Source: MGR-bin208 sp043779285
Lineage (GTDB): Bacteria > Bacteroidota > Bacteroidia > Chitinophagales > Chitinophagaceae
Assembly (NCBI GenBank): GCA_043779285.1
Contig: JAYWEL010000244.1
Span: 1 to 17,034 of the forward strand
Reading direction: 5' to 3'
DNA: 17,034 nucleotides
Numbering within the stretch: the first letter of the stretch is position 1; every line of letters begins with the position of its first letter. The position numbers were made by a program, and so were the translations under genes. The notes beneath the pieces are model-generated. The model saw nothing but the letters and a program-made list of their open reading frames with translations, ran no database searches and was not told the origin of the DNA. Below are positions 7,860 to 14,990 of this stretch, piece after piece.

Positions 7860-8606
7860 ATGAATAAAATTATCCTTTCAGAAATTTCAACAAAAGCTGC
7901 TCCAGATTTTGATAAATCGAATATAAAGAAGCAAACAAATGAAATGCTTAATAAACTGGATGATTTGCAGAACCTGTTATATGCAGAATCAAAACATGCT
8001 GTTTTAGTGATCTTACAAGGCATGGATGCCAGCGGAAAAGATGGTGTAATCCGGAATGTGTTTGGAAATTTAAATCCTCAGGGTGTGCAAGTAAGATCTT
8101 TCAAAGCTCCAACTGCGGAAGAGTTGGCGCATGATTTTCTTTGGCGTGTACATCAATACACACCTGAAAAAGGGATGATAAAAATATTTAACCGCTCACA
8201 GTATGAAGATATTCTTATCACCCGAGTACACGGATGGTGCGATGATGAACTGGCAGTGAAAAGAATGAAGGCCATCAATGATTTTGAAAACCTATTGGTG
8301 AATCATAACAATACTATCATCCTGAAATTCTATTTGCACATTTCACAGCAGGAGCAACAGGAACGATTAAATGAACGAATAAGTGATCCTGAAAAACAAT
8401 GGAAATACAATGAAAAAGATTTTTCGGAGACGAAACTCTGGGATCAATATATGCAGATGTATGAAGACTGTTTCGAAAATTGCAATGCCGTTCCCTGGCA
8501 TATTATTCCATCCGATCAGAACTGGTATAAAGAATATTTAATTACAACCCGGTTGTTAGAAATGTTGAAATCGCTGAATATGCACTTTCCGGGCATGGAA
8601 AAATAA
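7860..8606 (+). CDS. PPK2-family polyphosphate:nucleotide phosphotransferase
   Basis: A 248-residue cytoplasmic kinase of the PPK2 family, which uses inorganic polyphosphate to phosphorylate nucleoside mono- or diphosphates. Walker A is GMDASGKDG (54-62). NPQGVQVRSFKAPTAEELAHDFLWRVH (72-98 region) and FNRSQYEDIL (110-119) are the conserved substrate and Walker B/lid segments. The single-domain length and the KAPTAEELAHDFLWR signature resemble the class III branch that can take both NMP and NDP, but class assignment is inferred from remembered family sequences. It stands between a divergent transporter and mscL, with no ppk1 or ppx nearby. Confidence 0.88.
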   Translation: MNKIILSEISTKAAPDFDKSNIKKQTNEMLNKLDDLQNLLYAESKHAVLVILQGMDASGKDGVIRNVFGNLNPQGVQVRSFKAPTAEELAHDFLWRVHQYTPEKGMIKIFNRSQYEDILITRVHGWCDDELAVKRMKAINDFENLLVNHNNTIILKFYLHISQQEQQERLNERISDPEKQWKYNEKDFSETKLWDQYMQMYEDCFENCNAVPWHIIPSDQNWYKEYLITTRLLEMLKSLNMHFPGMEK

Positions 8607-8668
8607 TTTTTATTTTAGTGAGATTAAAAATTAAATTCATTGATTAATAAACTCAAAAACTAATTATT

Positions 8669-9094
8669 ATGGGAATGCTGAAAGAATTTAAGGATTTCGC
8701 TGTTAAGGGAAATCTGGTAGACATTGCCGTAGCCTTTGTAATGGGTGCTGCTTTTGGCAAAATTGTAACAGCCTTAAACGAAGGAATTGTAATGCCTTTG
8801 GTTGGTCAGTTAATGGGTGGCTTCGACCTGTCAAGCAAAACATATGTTTTAAACGAAGCTGTAGCTGCTGTTACCGATGAAACCGGAGCCGTCATTACTC
8901 CGGAAGTTGCAGAAGTAGCTGTCAGATGGGGTGCTTTTTTAACAGTAACCATTGACTTTGTCATCGTTGCTTTTGTTATGTTTATGGTTATCAAAACCAT
9001 TAACAATCTAAAAAAGAAAGAAGTAGCTGCTCCAGCCGGGCCATCTTCAACCGATCAGTTATTGATGGAAATCAGGGATGCCTTAAAAAAATAA
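8669..9094 (+). CDS. mscL: Large-conductance mechanosensitive channel
   Basis: MscL is a homopentameric inner-membrane channel that opens under membrane tension and releases solutes on osmotic downshock. The 141-residue product has the amphipathic N-terminal helix MLKEFKDFAVKGNLVDIAVA, pore-lining TM1 (about 16-45, with the small-residue stretch VMGAAFGKIV), a periplasmic loop (about 46-87), TM2 (about 88-111) and a basic/helical C-terminus (NNLKKKE...LLMEIRDALKK). All are standard. An alternative start at the third codon is possible. It is followed by a strong terminator and preceded by a 62-bp gap after PPK2, so it may be read alone or through from PPK2. Confidence 0.95.
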   Translation: MGMLKEFKDFAVKGNLVDIAVAFVMGAAFGKIVTALNEGIVMPLVGQLMGGFDLSSKTYVLNEAVAAVTDETGAVITPEVAEVAVRWGAFLTVTIDFVIVAFVMFMVIKTINNLKKKEVAAPAGPSSTDQLLMEIRDALKK

Positions 9095-9108
9095 ACTGGT
9101 TATATTTT

Positions 9109-9139
9109 AAAAAGCGGAACAACCATGTTCTGCTTTTTT
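9109..9139 (+). terminator. Intrinsic terminator of mscL
   Basis: AAAAAGCGGAAC (9109-9120) pairs with GTTCTGCTTTTT (9127-9138), a 12-bp stem with one G-T wobble and a 6-base loop, followed by more T. Confidence 0.88.
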
Positions 9140-9274
9140 TGTGACACTAATATTTTTTATTAGTTAATGTATTTGGAAATAAGTTTCATCAGCAAGCATA
9201 GAAAATGAAAATATATGTTCATAGAATCATTATCTGAAGCTGTTTTCGGTGAAAATTCCGAATCATATTTTACG

Positions 9275-9282
9275 TACATTTG
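9275..9282 (+). promoter_or_regulatory. Putative Bacteroidota -7 element for scpA
   Basis: TACATTTG is an exact match to TAnnTTTG and lies 52 bp upstream of the TTG start of scpA, downstream of the mscL terminator. No good TTTG is seen at the -33 spacing. Confidence 0.45.
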
Positions 9283-9334
9283 TAGCTTCTAAAAGTGATA
9301 AGAATTCATTTTTTACCGGTTCAAAATATTCAAG

Positions 9335-10108
9335 TTGACAAATACTGCATACCAGATAAAGCTTGCACAATTCGAAGGTCCATTCGATTTGTTATTGTTT
9401 TTTATAGAACGGGATGAATTGGATATTTACAATATCAATATCACCAAAATCATCAACGATTTTCTTGATTATATTCATGCAGAAGCCTCCTTGGATATTG
9501 AGTTATCGAGTGAGTTCATTTTATTTGTGTCTACCCTGATGCGGATAAAAGCTAAAATGCTGATACCCCGTAAAGAACTGGACGAACAGGGAAATGAAAT
9601 TGATCCACGGAATGAATTGATCGATAAAATACTGGAGTATAAACGTTTTAAAGATGCATCTGCTAAAATGGCCGAAATGGAAGCTGTGCGGATGTTGATG
9701 GTGAAAAGAGGAAATATTCATCAGGAATTATCACAGATCGGCGAAGATGCAGGCGAGGGAACTGAAATTCAGGCAATCACCCTTTTCAAAATGATGAAGA
9801 CTTTTGAAAAGGTCATGCAAAAATTGCACGATCGGCTAAATGTACCAACACATACGGTAACCCAATATAATTATACGTTGGAGGCAAGTCGTGATTTTAT
9901 TCTGGGACTTGCACATCAGGAGAAAACACTTTCGTTTGAAAAAATATTTGACCATTGCGAAAACAGGGTACATGCCATTTTTCTTTTTCTGAGTGTACTT
10001 GAATTGATTCAATTAAAGTTTTTATCAATTATTATTGGGGAAGGAAGAAATAATTTTATTATTGAATACATTGATCCGGAAGAACGGTTGACTGAATCAG
10101 AAAATTAA
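9335..10108 (+). CDS. scpA: Segregation and condensation protein A
   Basis: ScpA is the kleisin subunit that bridges the Smc dimer and recruits ScpB in the bacterial condensin complex. The 257-residue product opens with YQIKLAQFEGPFDLLLFFIERDELDIYNINI, the N-terminal kleisin signature. It continues with the helical LSSEFILFVSTLMRIKAKMLIPRK segment and ends in the winged-helix region (FEKIFDHCENRVHAIFLFLSVLELIQLK). The length is normal. The start is a TTG: the frame has a stop at 9299 and no ATG before the conserved N-terminus. scpB is not in the window; ScpA genes of Bacteroidota are often away from scpB. The gap of 34 bp to the OsmC gene allows read-through, but the two have no known functional link. 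Confidence 0.93.
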   Translation: MTNTAYQIKLAQFEGPFDLLLFFIERDELDIYNINITKIINDFLDYIHAEASLDIELSSEFILFVSTLMRIKAKMLIPRKELDEQGNEIDPRNELIDKILEYKRFKDASAKMAEMEAVRMLMVKRGNIHQELSQIGEDAGEGTEIQAITLFKMMKTFEKVMQKLHDRLNVPTHTVTQYNYTLEASRDFILGLAHQEKTLSFEKIFDHCENRVHAIFLFLSVLELIQLKFLSIIIGEGRNNFIIEYIDPEERLTESEN

Positions 10109-10142
10109 TTTACTTTAGAAATAAACTATAAATACTAAACAC

Positions 10143-10553
10143 ATGAAAAGATTCGCAACTGCAAACTGGAAGGGTCCCGGAAAAGAAGGTATTGGAACCG
10201 TTAGTACAGAAACTGGAATTGTTTCGCAGGCAAATTTGACTTTTAGAAGCAGATTTGAAGATGGTGCCGGAACAAACCCCGAAGAGCTGGTAGCTGCAGC
10301 ACATGCCGGCTGTTTCTCTATGAAATTGAGTTTTGTACTGAATGCTTCCGGTTTTACCGCCGAAAATATTGACACCAAATGCAGCATCACACTTATGGAT
10401 GGTGCTATTACGGAAAGCCACTTGGAAGTAAAAGCAACTGTTCCCGGATTGGATGATGAAAAATTTCAGGTCATTGCAAAAGAAGCAAAAGCCAATTGCC
10501 CGGTTAGTAAATTACTGAATGCAAACATAACCATGGATGCCGTATTGGCTTAA
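10143..10553 (+). CDS. OsmC-family peroxide reductase
   Basis: A 136-residue OsmC/Ohr-family protein, a cytoplasmic thiol peroxidase that reduces organic hydroperoxides through two cysteines. The N-terminal strand region (KRFATANWKGPGKEG) and FEDGAGTNPEELVAAAHAGCFS are characteristic. Cys57 is the expected peroxidatic cysteine and Cys119 (ANCPVSK) the resolving one. Glu48 in the PEEL motif is at the conserved position. The form KRFATANWKG...GTNPEELVAAAHAGC is nearer to the OsmC subgroup than to Ohr. The length is normal. A strong terminator follows. Induction by osmotic or peroxide stress is known for the family, but nothing in the sequence shows it here. Confidence 0.92.
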   Translation: MKRFATANWKGPGKEGIGTVSTETGIVSQANLTFRSRFEDGAGTNPEELVAAAHAGCFSMKLSFVLNASGFTAENIDTKCSITLMDGAITESHLEVKATVPGLDDEKFQVIAKEAKANCPVSKLLNANITMDAVLA

Positions 10554-10570
10554 CCAATTCTGCTAAATTT

Positions 10571-10605
10571 AAAAAGCCAATATTCAATTGAGTATTGGCT
10601 TTTTT
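10571..10605 (+). terminator. Intrinsic terminator of the OsmC-family gene
   Basis: AAAAAGCCAATA (10571-10582) pairs with TATTGGCTTTTT (10593-10604), and the stem can extend into the loop region. A T-run ends it. The A-run on the other side would let it also stop minus-strand transcription from dxs. Confidence 0.88.
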
Positions 10606-10669
10606 GAATTCATTTAATTGCAATTCAAAAACTTCAGATCTAAAAATGGTTGTTATTCATTATTTAAAA

Positions 10670-10807
10670 TCAGTCCATTCCCAAAGTCCATCCAGTTACA
10701 TTTCCGTCAGATGTCGTGGTGGTTTTATCAACAAAAGCATATTCGCCCTGCGCAAGGCCGGTACCCAATAATATTTTATATAATATGGAGTCAATTGGAT
10801 AGCCTAT
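10670..10807 (-). pseudogene. Coding-like remnant downstream of dxs
   Basis: On the minus strand, 45 codons are open from a TAA at 10808-10810 to a TGA at 10670-10672. They read like a real protein C-terminus: GYPIDSILYKILLGTGLAQG, then EYAFVDKTTTTSDGNVTGWT, then LGMD and stop. There is no ATG. The same frame continues upstream of the in-frame TAA (IFDYCPFLIQKIFPNH) towards the dxs stop at 10861. This could be the 3' remnant of a decayed gene that once followed dxs. I do not recognise the family. The opposite strand also has an 80-codon open frame here with poor protein character. Chance cannot be excluded for so short a frame. Confidence 0.35.
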
Positions 10808-10860
10808 TTAGTGGTTGGGAAAGATTTTTTGAATTAAAAATGGGCAGTAGTCAAAAATAA

Positions 10861-12798
10861 TTATTGCAAAATATTGGATTGTACGGATACTTTCTTTTTC
10901 ATCATTTCCCGCACAGTTTTGATGATTCCTTCAGCATCATATTCACATTCACGGTAAAGTTCTTTGGGGGTGCCATGTTCAATAATATGGTCGGGGATAC
11001 CCAGCATTTTCACTTCATTTTTATACCCCTGGTTGGCCATAAATTCCAATACAGCAGATCCGAAACCGCCGACGATGGTTCCGTCTTCAATGGTGATGAT
11101 CTTTTCATATTTCGACAAAGCTTCGTGTAATAATTCTTCATCAATTGGTTTTACAAAACGGATGTCGTAATGTGCCGGCATAATGCCTTCTGCTTTTAAA
11201 TCCCTGATTGCGGAAGCAGCAAAATTTCCCGGATGACCCAATGATAAAATGGCAATGTCTTTACCATCTTTTAATTTCCTTCCCTTGCCAATTTGTATTT
11301 CTACAAATTCCGTTTTCCATTCCGGCATTACACCTTGTCCTCTTGGATAACGTATTACAAATGGGTTTATAGTTGTTTCCAATTGTGCCGTATACATCAT
11401 GTTTCTTAACTCTGCTTCATTCATTGGGGCACTTACAATCATGTTTGGGATGCATCGCATATAAGGGATATCGTAACAGCCATGGTGTGTTGCTCCGTCA
11501 TCTCCAACCAGTCCGGCACGGTCCAAACAAAATACAACTGGTAAGTTTTGAATAGCCACATCATGTACTACCTGGTCATAAGCCCTTTGCATGAAAGAAG
11601 AATAGATATTGCAAAATACCCGCATCCCTTGCGTAGCCATTCCGGCACTTAAGGTTACCGCATGCTGTTCGCAAATACCCACATCAAAAGCCCGGTCCGG
11701 CATTTTATCCATCATGTATTTCAATGATGAACCACTTGGCATGGCCGGTGTGATACCGATAATCTTTTCATTTTTTTCGGCAAGTTCTATGATGCTGTGA
11801 CCAAATACATCCTGGTATTTTGGAGCCTGTGGAATGTCGAATTTCTTCTTATAAATTTCGCCGGTTACTTTGTCAAAAAGTCCTGGTGCATGCCAGATAG
11901 TTTGGTCTTTTTCGGCTAATTCATATCCCTTTCCTTTTACAGTAATGATGTGTAATATTTTTGGTCCGGGAATGTTTCTAAGATCTTTTAATGTATCTAC
12001 CAGTTTGCTGATATTATGGCCATCAATCGGACCAAAGTATCGTAGGTTCAGTGCTTCAAACAGGTTGCTGCTTTTACTTACAACGCCTTTTAGCCCGGTG
12101 GCAAATTTGCCGGCCATTTCCCTGGTGAAGCTTTTACCAACCGGAAGTTTTCCTAATAGATTCCAAACTTCATCTCTGAATTTATTGTAAGTAGGGGATG
12201 TGCTGATGTCGGTCAGGTATTCTTTCAATGCACCCACATTGGGGTCAATGCTCATACAATTATCATTCAATACAATCAATAGATCGGTATCTGCAACTCC
12301 TGCGTGGTTCATGCCTTCAAAAGCAAGTCCGGCAGTCATTGCCCCATCACCGATTACTGCAATGGATTTCCGATCAGTTTCGTTTTTTATTTTTGCCGCC
12401 ATGGCCATACCAAGAGCCGCAGAAATAGAGGTGGAGGAATGGCCTACACCAAACGTATCATATTCACTTTCGCTTCTTTTAGGAAAACCACTTAAGCCAT
12501 TGTATTTGCGGTTGCTGATGAAGTTATCTCTTCTGCCGGTTAAAATTTTGTGTCCGTAAGCCTGATGACCTACATCCCAGGCTAATTGATCATAAGGCGT
12601 ATTGTATATATAATGCAAGGCAACAGTTAGTTCCACTACACCTAAACTTGCACCAAAATGCCCGCCATGTACGCTTACCACATCAATAATATATTGACGT
12701 AGTTCGTCACAAACCTGGTGAAGTTGTTCAACAGAAAGCTTTTTTAAGTCATCCGGTGAATCAATTTTGCTTAATAAAGGGCCTGGAGATATATGCAT
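10861..12798 (-). CDS. dxs: 1-deoxy-D-xylulose-5-phosphate synthase
   Basis: Dxs condenses pyruvate and glyceraldehyde-3-phosphate to DXP, the first committed step of the MEP isoprenoid pathway, which also feeds thiamine and pyridoxal synthesis. The 645-residue protein has all family parts: HGGHFGASLG (44-53), WDVGHQAYGHKILTGR (74-89), the thiamine-diphosphate signature GDGAMTAG (150-157) with NDN at 178-180, EQHA (377-380) carrying the catalytic Glu377, and DRAGLVGDDGATHHG (426-440). The C-terminal domain runs from about 510 to 630. The start at the ATG at 12798 gives the expected N-terminus. The gene appears to be alone on its strand, with only a short gene remnant after it. A -7-like box lies just upstream. 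Confidence 0.97.
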   Translation of the reverse strand: MHISPGPLLSKIDSPDDLKKLSVEQLHQVCDELRQYIIDVVSVHGGHFGASLGVVELTVALHYIYNTPYDQLAWDVGHQAYGHKILTGRRDNFISNRKYNGLSGFPKRSESEYDTFGVGHSSTSISAALGMAMAAKIKNETDRKSIAVIGDGAMTAGLAFEGMNHAGVADTDLLIVLNDNCMSIDPNVGALKEYLTDISTSPTYNKFRDEVWNLLGKLPVGKSFTREMAGKFATGLKGVVSKSSNLFEALNLRYFGPIDGHNISKLVDTLKDLRNIPGPKILHIITVKGKGYELAEKDQTIWHAPGLFDKVTGEIYKKKFDIPQAPKYQDVFGHSIIELAEKNEKIIGITPAMPSGSSLKYMMDKMPDRAFDVGICEQHAVTLSAGMATQGMRVFCNIYSSFMQRAYDQVVHDVAIQNLPVVFCLDRAGLVGDDGATHHGCYDIPYMRCIPNMIVSAPMNEAELRNMMYTAQLETTINPFVIRYPRGQGVMPEWKTEFVEIQIGKGRKLKDGKDIAILSLGHPGNFAASAIRDLKAEGIMPAHYDIRFVKPIDEELLHEALSKYEKIITIEDGTIVGGFGSAVLEFMANQGYKNEVKMLGIPDHIIEHGTPKELYRECEYDAEGIIKTVREMMKKKVSVQSNILQ

Positions 12799-12802
12799 AC
12801 AG

Positions 12803-12810
12803 CAAATTTA
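12803..12810 (-). promoter_or_regulatory. Possible -7 element for dxs
   Basis: On the minus strand TAAATTTG matches TAnnTTTG exactly, but it ends only four bases before the dxs ATG. The transcript would then be leaderless or nearly so. No clear TTTG lies at the -33 spacing. This may be a chance match in AT-rich DNA. Confidence 0.25.
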
Positions 12811-12964
12811 AAGCAGTAAAATTACATTTTTCATGCTAGTTGCTAAGCTAAAATTAAGTTAGATGTAATTATTAACTCAAGTTCAATTTCGGTTTAAAAC
12901 CAATCCTTGATACAAATCAAGCAATAGACAGACAATCAAACTCCTTTTGTACAGTCTATATTCC

Positions 12965-13011
12965 TTTGATATATATTGTGCTTTAAAGATAGATTTGAAT
13001 ATATAGATTTG
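12965..13011 (+). promoter_or_regulatory. Bacteroidota-type promoter with tandem TAGATTTG boxes
   Basis: TTTG at 12965-12968 is followed after 21 bp by TAGATTTG at 12990-12997. This fits the Bacteroidota pattern of TTTG, a spacer of 19-21 bp and TAnnTTTG. A second identical TAGATTTG stands at 13004-13011, offset by 14 bp, without a -33 partner. Transcription from the first box would give a leader of about 110 nt before the kinase ATG. From the second box it would begin close to the ATG at 13018. Confidence 0.5.
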
Positions 13012-13017
13012 TAAAGT

Positions 13018-13083
13018 ATGAACCGAGCCACAAAAAATATTCAGCATTATGTCATTGGGTATGATTATTTTTTGGGCGAATAA
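13018..13083 (+). CDS. Possible 21-residue leader ORF upstream of the sensor kinase
   Basis: An ATG seven bases after the second TAGATTTG box opens a 21-codon frame (starting MNRATKNIQHYVIGYDY) that stops with TAA 31 bp before the kinase ATG. Its placement would suit a leaderless small ORF or an upstream leader peptide. Nothing else supports translation: there is no family, no ribosome-binding site, and a frame of this length is common by chance. Confidence 0.2.
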   Translation: MNRATKNIQHYVIGYDYFLGE

Positions 13084-13114
13084 CATGTGACTAAAAATAA
13101 AGCAATATGAACAC

Positions 13115-14182
13115 ATGAAATTTAAACTTTCACGATACTGGGTTTTTCAGATTTTAGGATGGGGTACATTCACCATTGTAAATATATTTTTTGCTTTTTC
13201 TTTCGATCGGCTGAATGACTCAGAATCCAGGAGATTGTTTTTTATACGGCTTGCTGTATTTCTATTAAATGGTTTAGTTTTTACTCATTTGATGCGTTAT
13301 GTAATTATCCGGTTAAATATTTTACAAAAAGCCCTGAATAAACAATTTTTCCAGCTTTTAATTATCACACTTTTTTTTGCATTCCTTGCTTCCATAGTTG
13401 ATATTGAACTATTGAAAAGATTGGATTTGCTGAATAAAAGCCAAAAAGAAATTTTAAATAATAAACTCTTATTAATTCTGAGTGTGACCATTTATTTTTT
13501 CGTGTTCCTTTTTATTTGGAACCTGATTTATTTCATGTATCACTATGTTGTAAAAAGCCAGAAGCAGCAATTGGATACCCTGCGATTAGAGTCTATGGTG
13601 AAGGAACTGGAATTGAAAACAATCAAGGCACATATCAATCCACATTTTATTTTCAACTCATTAAATAGTATCCGTGCACTGGTAGATGAAAATCCATTGC
13701 GGGCAAGGAAGGCAGTGACCGAATTGAGTAATATTCTGCGAAGCAGTATGAATATTGGCAATGCAGAAACAGTTAGTTTTGATAAAGAGTTGAATATTGT
13801 AAAAGATTATCTGGCACTGGAGCATATGCGTTTTGAAGACCGGCTTAAAATTGAGTTCGATATTGATGAGGAAACACTGGATCTTGAAGTGCCCCCAATG
13901 ATGTTGCAAACGTTGACAGAAAATGCGATCAAACATGGAATAAGTAAAGAGGTTAATGGTGGTTCAATAAAGGTCAGTTCTCAGTTTCATGATAATTTTC
14001 ACGAGTTGACTGTTACAAATACCGGTAACTTAAATGGTAGTTATAATGAAGATGGATTCGGTATTGCAAGTACTGAAAGCCGCCTTGCATTACTCTTCGG
14101 TCAAGAAGCAAAGTTTGAATTGAGGCAGGTGGAGGAAAATATTGTAGAAGCAAAATTGTTAATCCCAATAGAAATAAAATAA
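13115..14182 (+). CDS. LytS/YehU-type sensor histidine kinase
   Basis: A 355-residue membrane sensor kinase of the His_kinase (LytS/YehU) family. It has four N-terminal hydrophobic segments (about 10-30, 42-64, 78-97, 118-145) with almost no extracellular loop, then a short coiled linker (about 146-170). The phosphorylation motif is KAHINPHFIFNSLNSIRAL (171-189) with phospho-acceptor His177. The ATPase domain has the N-box TENAIKHGI (268-276) and the G-box DGFGIASTESRL (313-323). It is intact. It probably signals to the LytTR response regulator that starts 5 bp after its stop. With no sensor domain outside the membrane, the stimulus is likely sensed in or at the membrane; this is inference. 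Confidence 0.92.
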   Translation: MKFKLSRYWVFQILGWGTFTIVNIFFAFSFDRLNDSESRRLFFIRLAVFLLNGLVFTHLMRYVIIRLNILQKALNKQFFQLLIITLFFAFLASIVDIELLKRLDLLNKSQKEILNNKLLLILSVTIYFFVFLFIWNLIYFMYHYVVKSQKQQLDTLRLESMVKELELKTIKAHINPHFIFNSLNSIRALVDENPLRARKAVTELSNILRSSMNIGNAETVSFDKELNIVKDYLALEHMRFEDRLKIEFDIDEETLDLEVPPMMLQTLTENAIKHGISKEVNGGSIKVSSQFHDNFHELTVTNTGNLNGSYNEDGFGIASTESRLALLFGQEAKFELRQVEENIVEAKLLIPIEIK

Positions 14183-14187
14183 TTGAT

Positions 14188-14919
14188 ATGGTAAGAGCTT
14201 TAATTATCGATGATGAAAGACTGGCAAGGTCTGAGTTGAAAAAAATGTTACTTGAATTTCCTGAAATTGAAATTGTCGGCGAAGCCAATAATGCTTCGGA
14301 TGGTATTACGAAGATTGCTACACTGAAACCCGAATTGATTTTTTTGGATATTCAGATGCCTGGAAAAACCGGATTTGAAATGTTAACCGAGTTGGAGAAA
14401 GCACCGGTTGTAATTTTTACAACCGCATATGACGAGTTTGCTTTAAAAGCATTTGAAGTAAATGCATTGGATTATTTACTGAAGCCAATTGAACCCAAAA
14501 GATTAGCGGATGCGATTGTTAAATTGCATTTATTGGATGGTAAGGACGATGTAAATCATGTGGAACGGATCAATACAGACATTTTAACGGAAACCGATCA
14601 GGTATTTGTAAAAGATGGCGAACGGTGCTGGTTTGTGAAACTGAATGAAATCAGGTTGTTTGAAAGTGTGGGAAATTATGCCAAAGTATTTTTTGGCAGC
14701 AATAAACCACTGATTTTGAAATCACTTAATTCACTGGAAGAACGACTGGATGAAAAAGTTTTTTTCCGGGCGAACCGTAAGCATATTATCAACCTTCGAT
14801 GGGTAGATAAAATAGAACCTTATTTTAATGGCGGGTTATTGGTAGAATTGAGAGGGGGGGATAAAATTGAAGTCAGTCGAAGACAAACAGTGAAGTTTAA
14901 AGAAATGATGAGCTTGTAA
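14188..14919 (+). CDS. LytTR-family response regulator
   Basis: A 243-residue response regulator and the likely partner of the upstream kinase. The receiver domain (1-115) has the acidic pair Asp8-Asp9, phospho-acceptor Asp54 (LIFLDIQMPG), the Thr-Thr pair at 78-79 and the conserved Lys99 (LLKP). The LytTR DNA-binding domain (about 137-240) begins VFVKDGERCWFVKLNEI and includes ESVGNYAKVFF and FFRANRKHIINLRWV. Such regulators bind direct repeats upstream of target promoters; no target site can be assigned here. The gene ends in its own terminator before the M28 peptidase. A run of seven G (14854-14860) sits in codons 222-225 near the 3' end. Confidence 0.93.
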   Translation: MVRALIIDDERLARSELKKMLLEFPEIEIVGEANNASDGITKIATLKPELIFLDIQMPGKTGFEMLTELEKAPVVIFTTAYDEFALKAFEVNALDYLLKPIEPKRLADAIVKLHLLDGKDDVNHVERINTDILTETDQVFVKDGERCWFVKLNEIRLFESVGNYAKVFFGSNKPLILKSLNSLEERLDEKVFFRANRKHIINLRWVDKIEPYFNGGLLVELRGGDKIEVSRRQTVKFKEMMSL

Positions 14920-14945
14920 AACCCCAACTCAAAGGGGCTTTTTAT
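14918..14945 (+). terminator. Weak intrinsic terminator after the response regulator
   Basis: CCCC (14922-14925) pairs with GGGG (14934-14937) around an 8-base loop, with A-run and T-run flanks that can extend the stem past one bulged C. It starts at the stop codon itself. Confidence 0.6.
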
Positions 14946-14990
14946 AATTGAGTATAACAGAATTATTTTCACTTACAACTCTATAATTAA

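Larger units (their letters stand above)
12799..13114. other. Divergent control region between dxs and the sensor kinase (316 bp)
   Basis: This non-coding space separates the divergent dxs and kinase genes. It holds a possible dxs -7 box at its left end, a good kinase-side promoter candidate at 12965-12997, a second identical -7 box at 13004-13011 and a 21-codon ORF at 13018-13083. The part from about 12830 to 12960 shows nothing I can name. A 77-codon minus-strand frame that spans much of it lacks protein character. Confidence 0.5.

Noticed and set aside
9146..9164. ACTAAT...ATTAGT inverted repeat after the mscL terminator
   Set aside because: Only six A/T-rich base pairs, which is expected by chance here; the real terminator is just upstream.
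10618..10860. 80-codon plus-strand open frame between the OsmC gene and dxs
   Set aside because: Its translation has no protein character, and the opposite strand of the same stretch reads more like a protein remnant.
10861..12798. Long plus-strand open frames opposite dxs
   Set aside because: They are shadows of the dxs reading frame; dxs itself has every family motif on the minus strand.
12883..13116. 77-codon minus-strand frame in the dxs-kinase gap
   Set aside because: It is rich in Ile/Phe/Cys/Tyr as expected from AT-rich non-coding DNA, has no motif, and covers the kinase promoter region.
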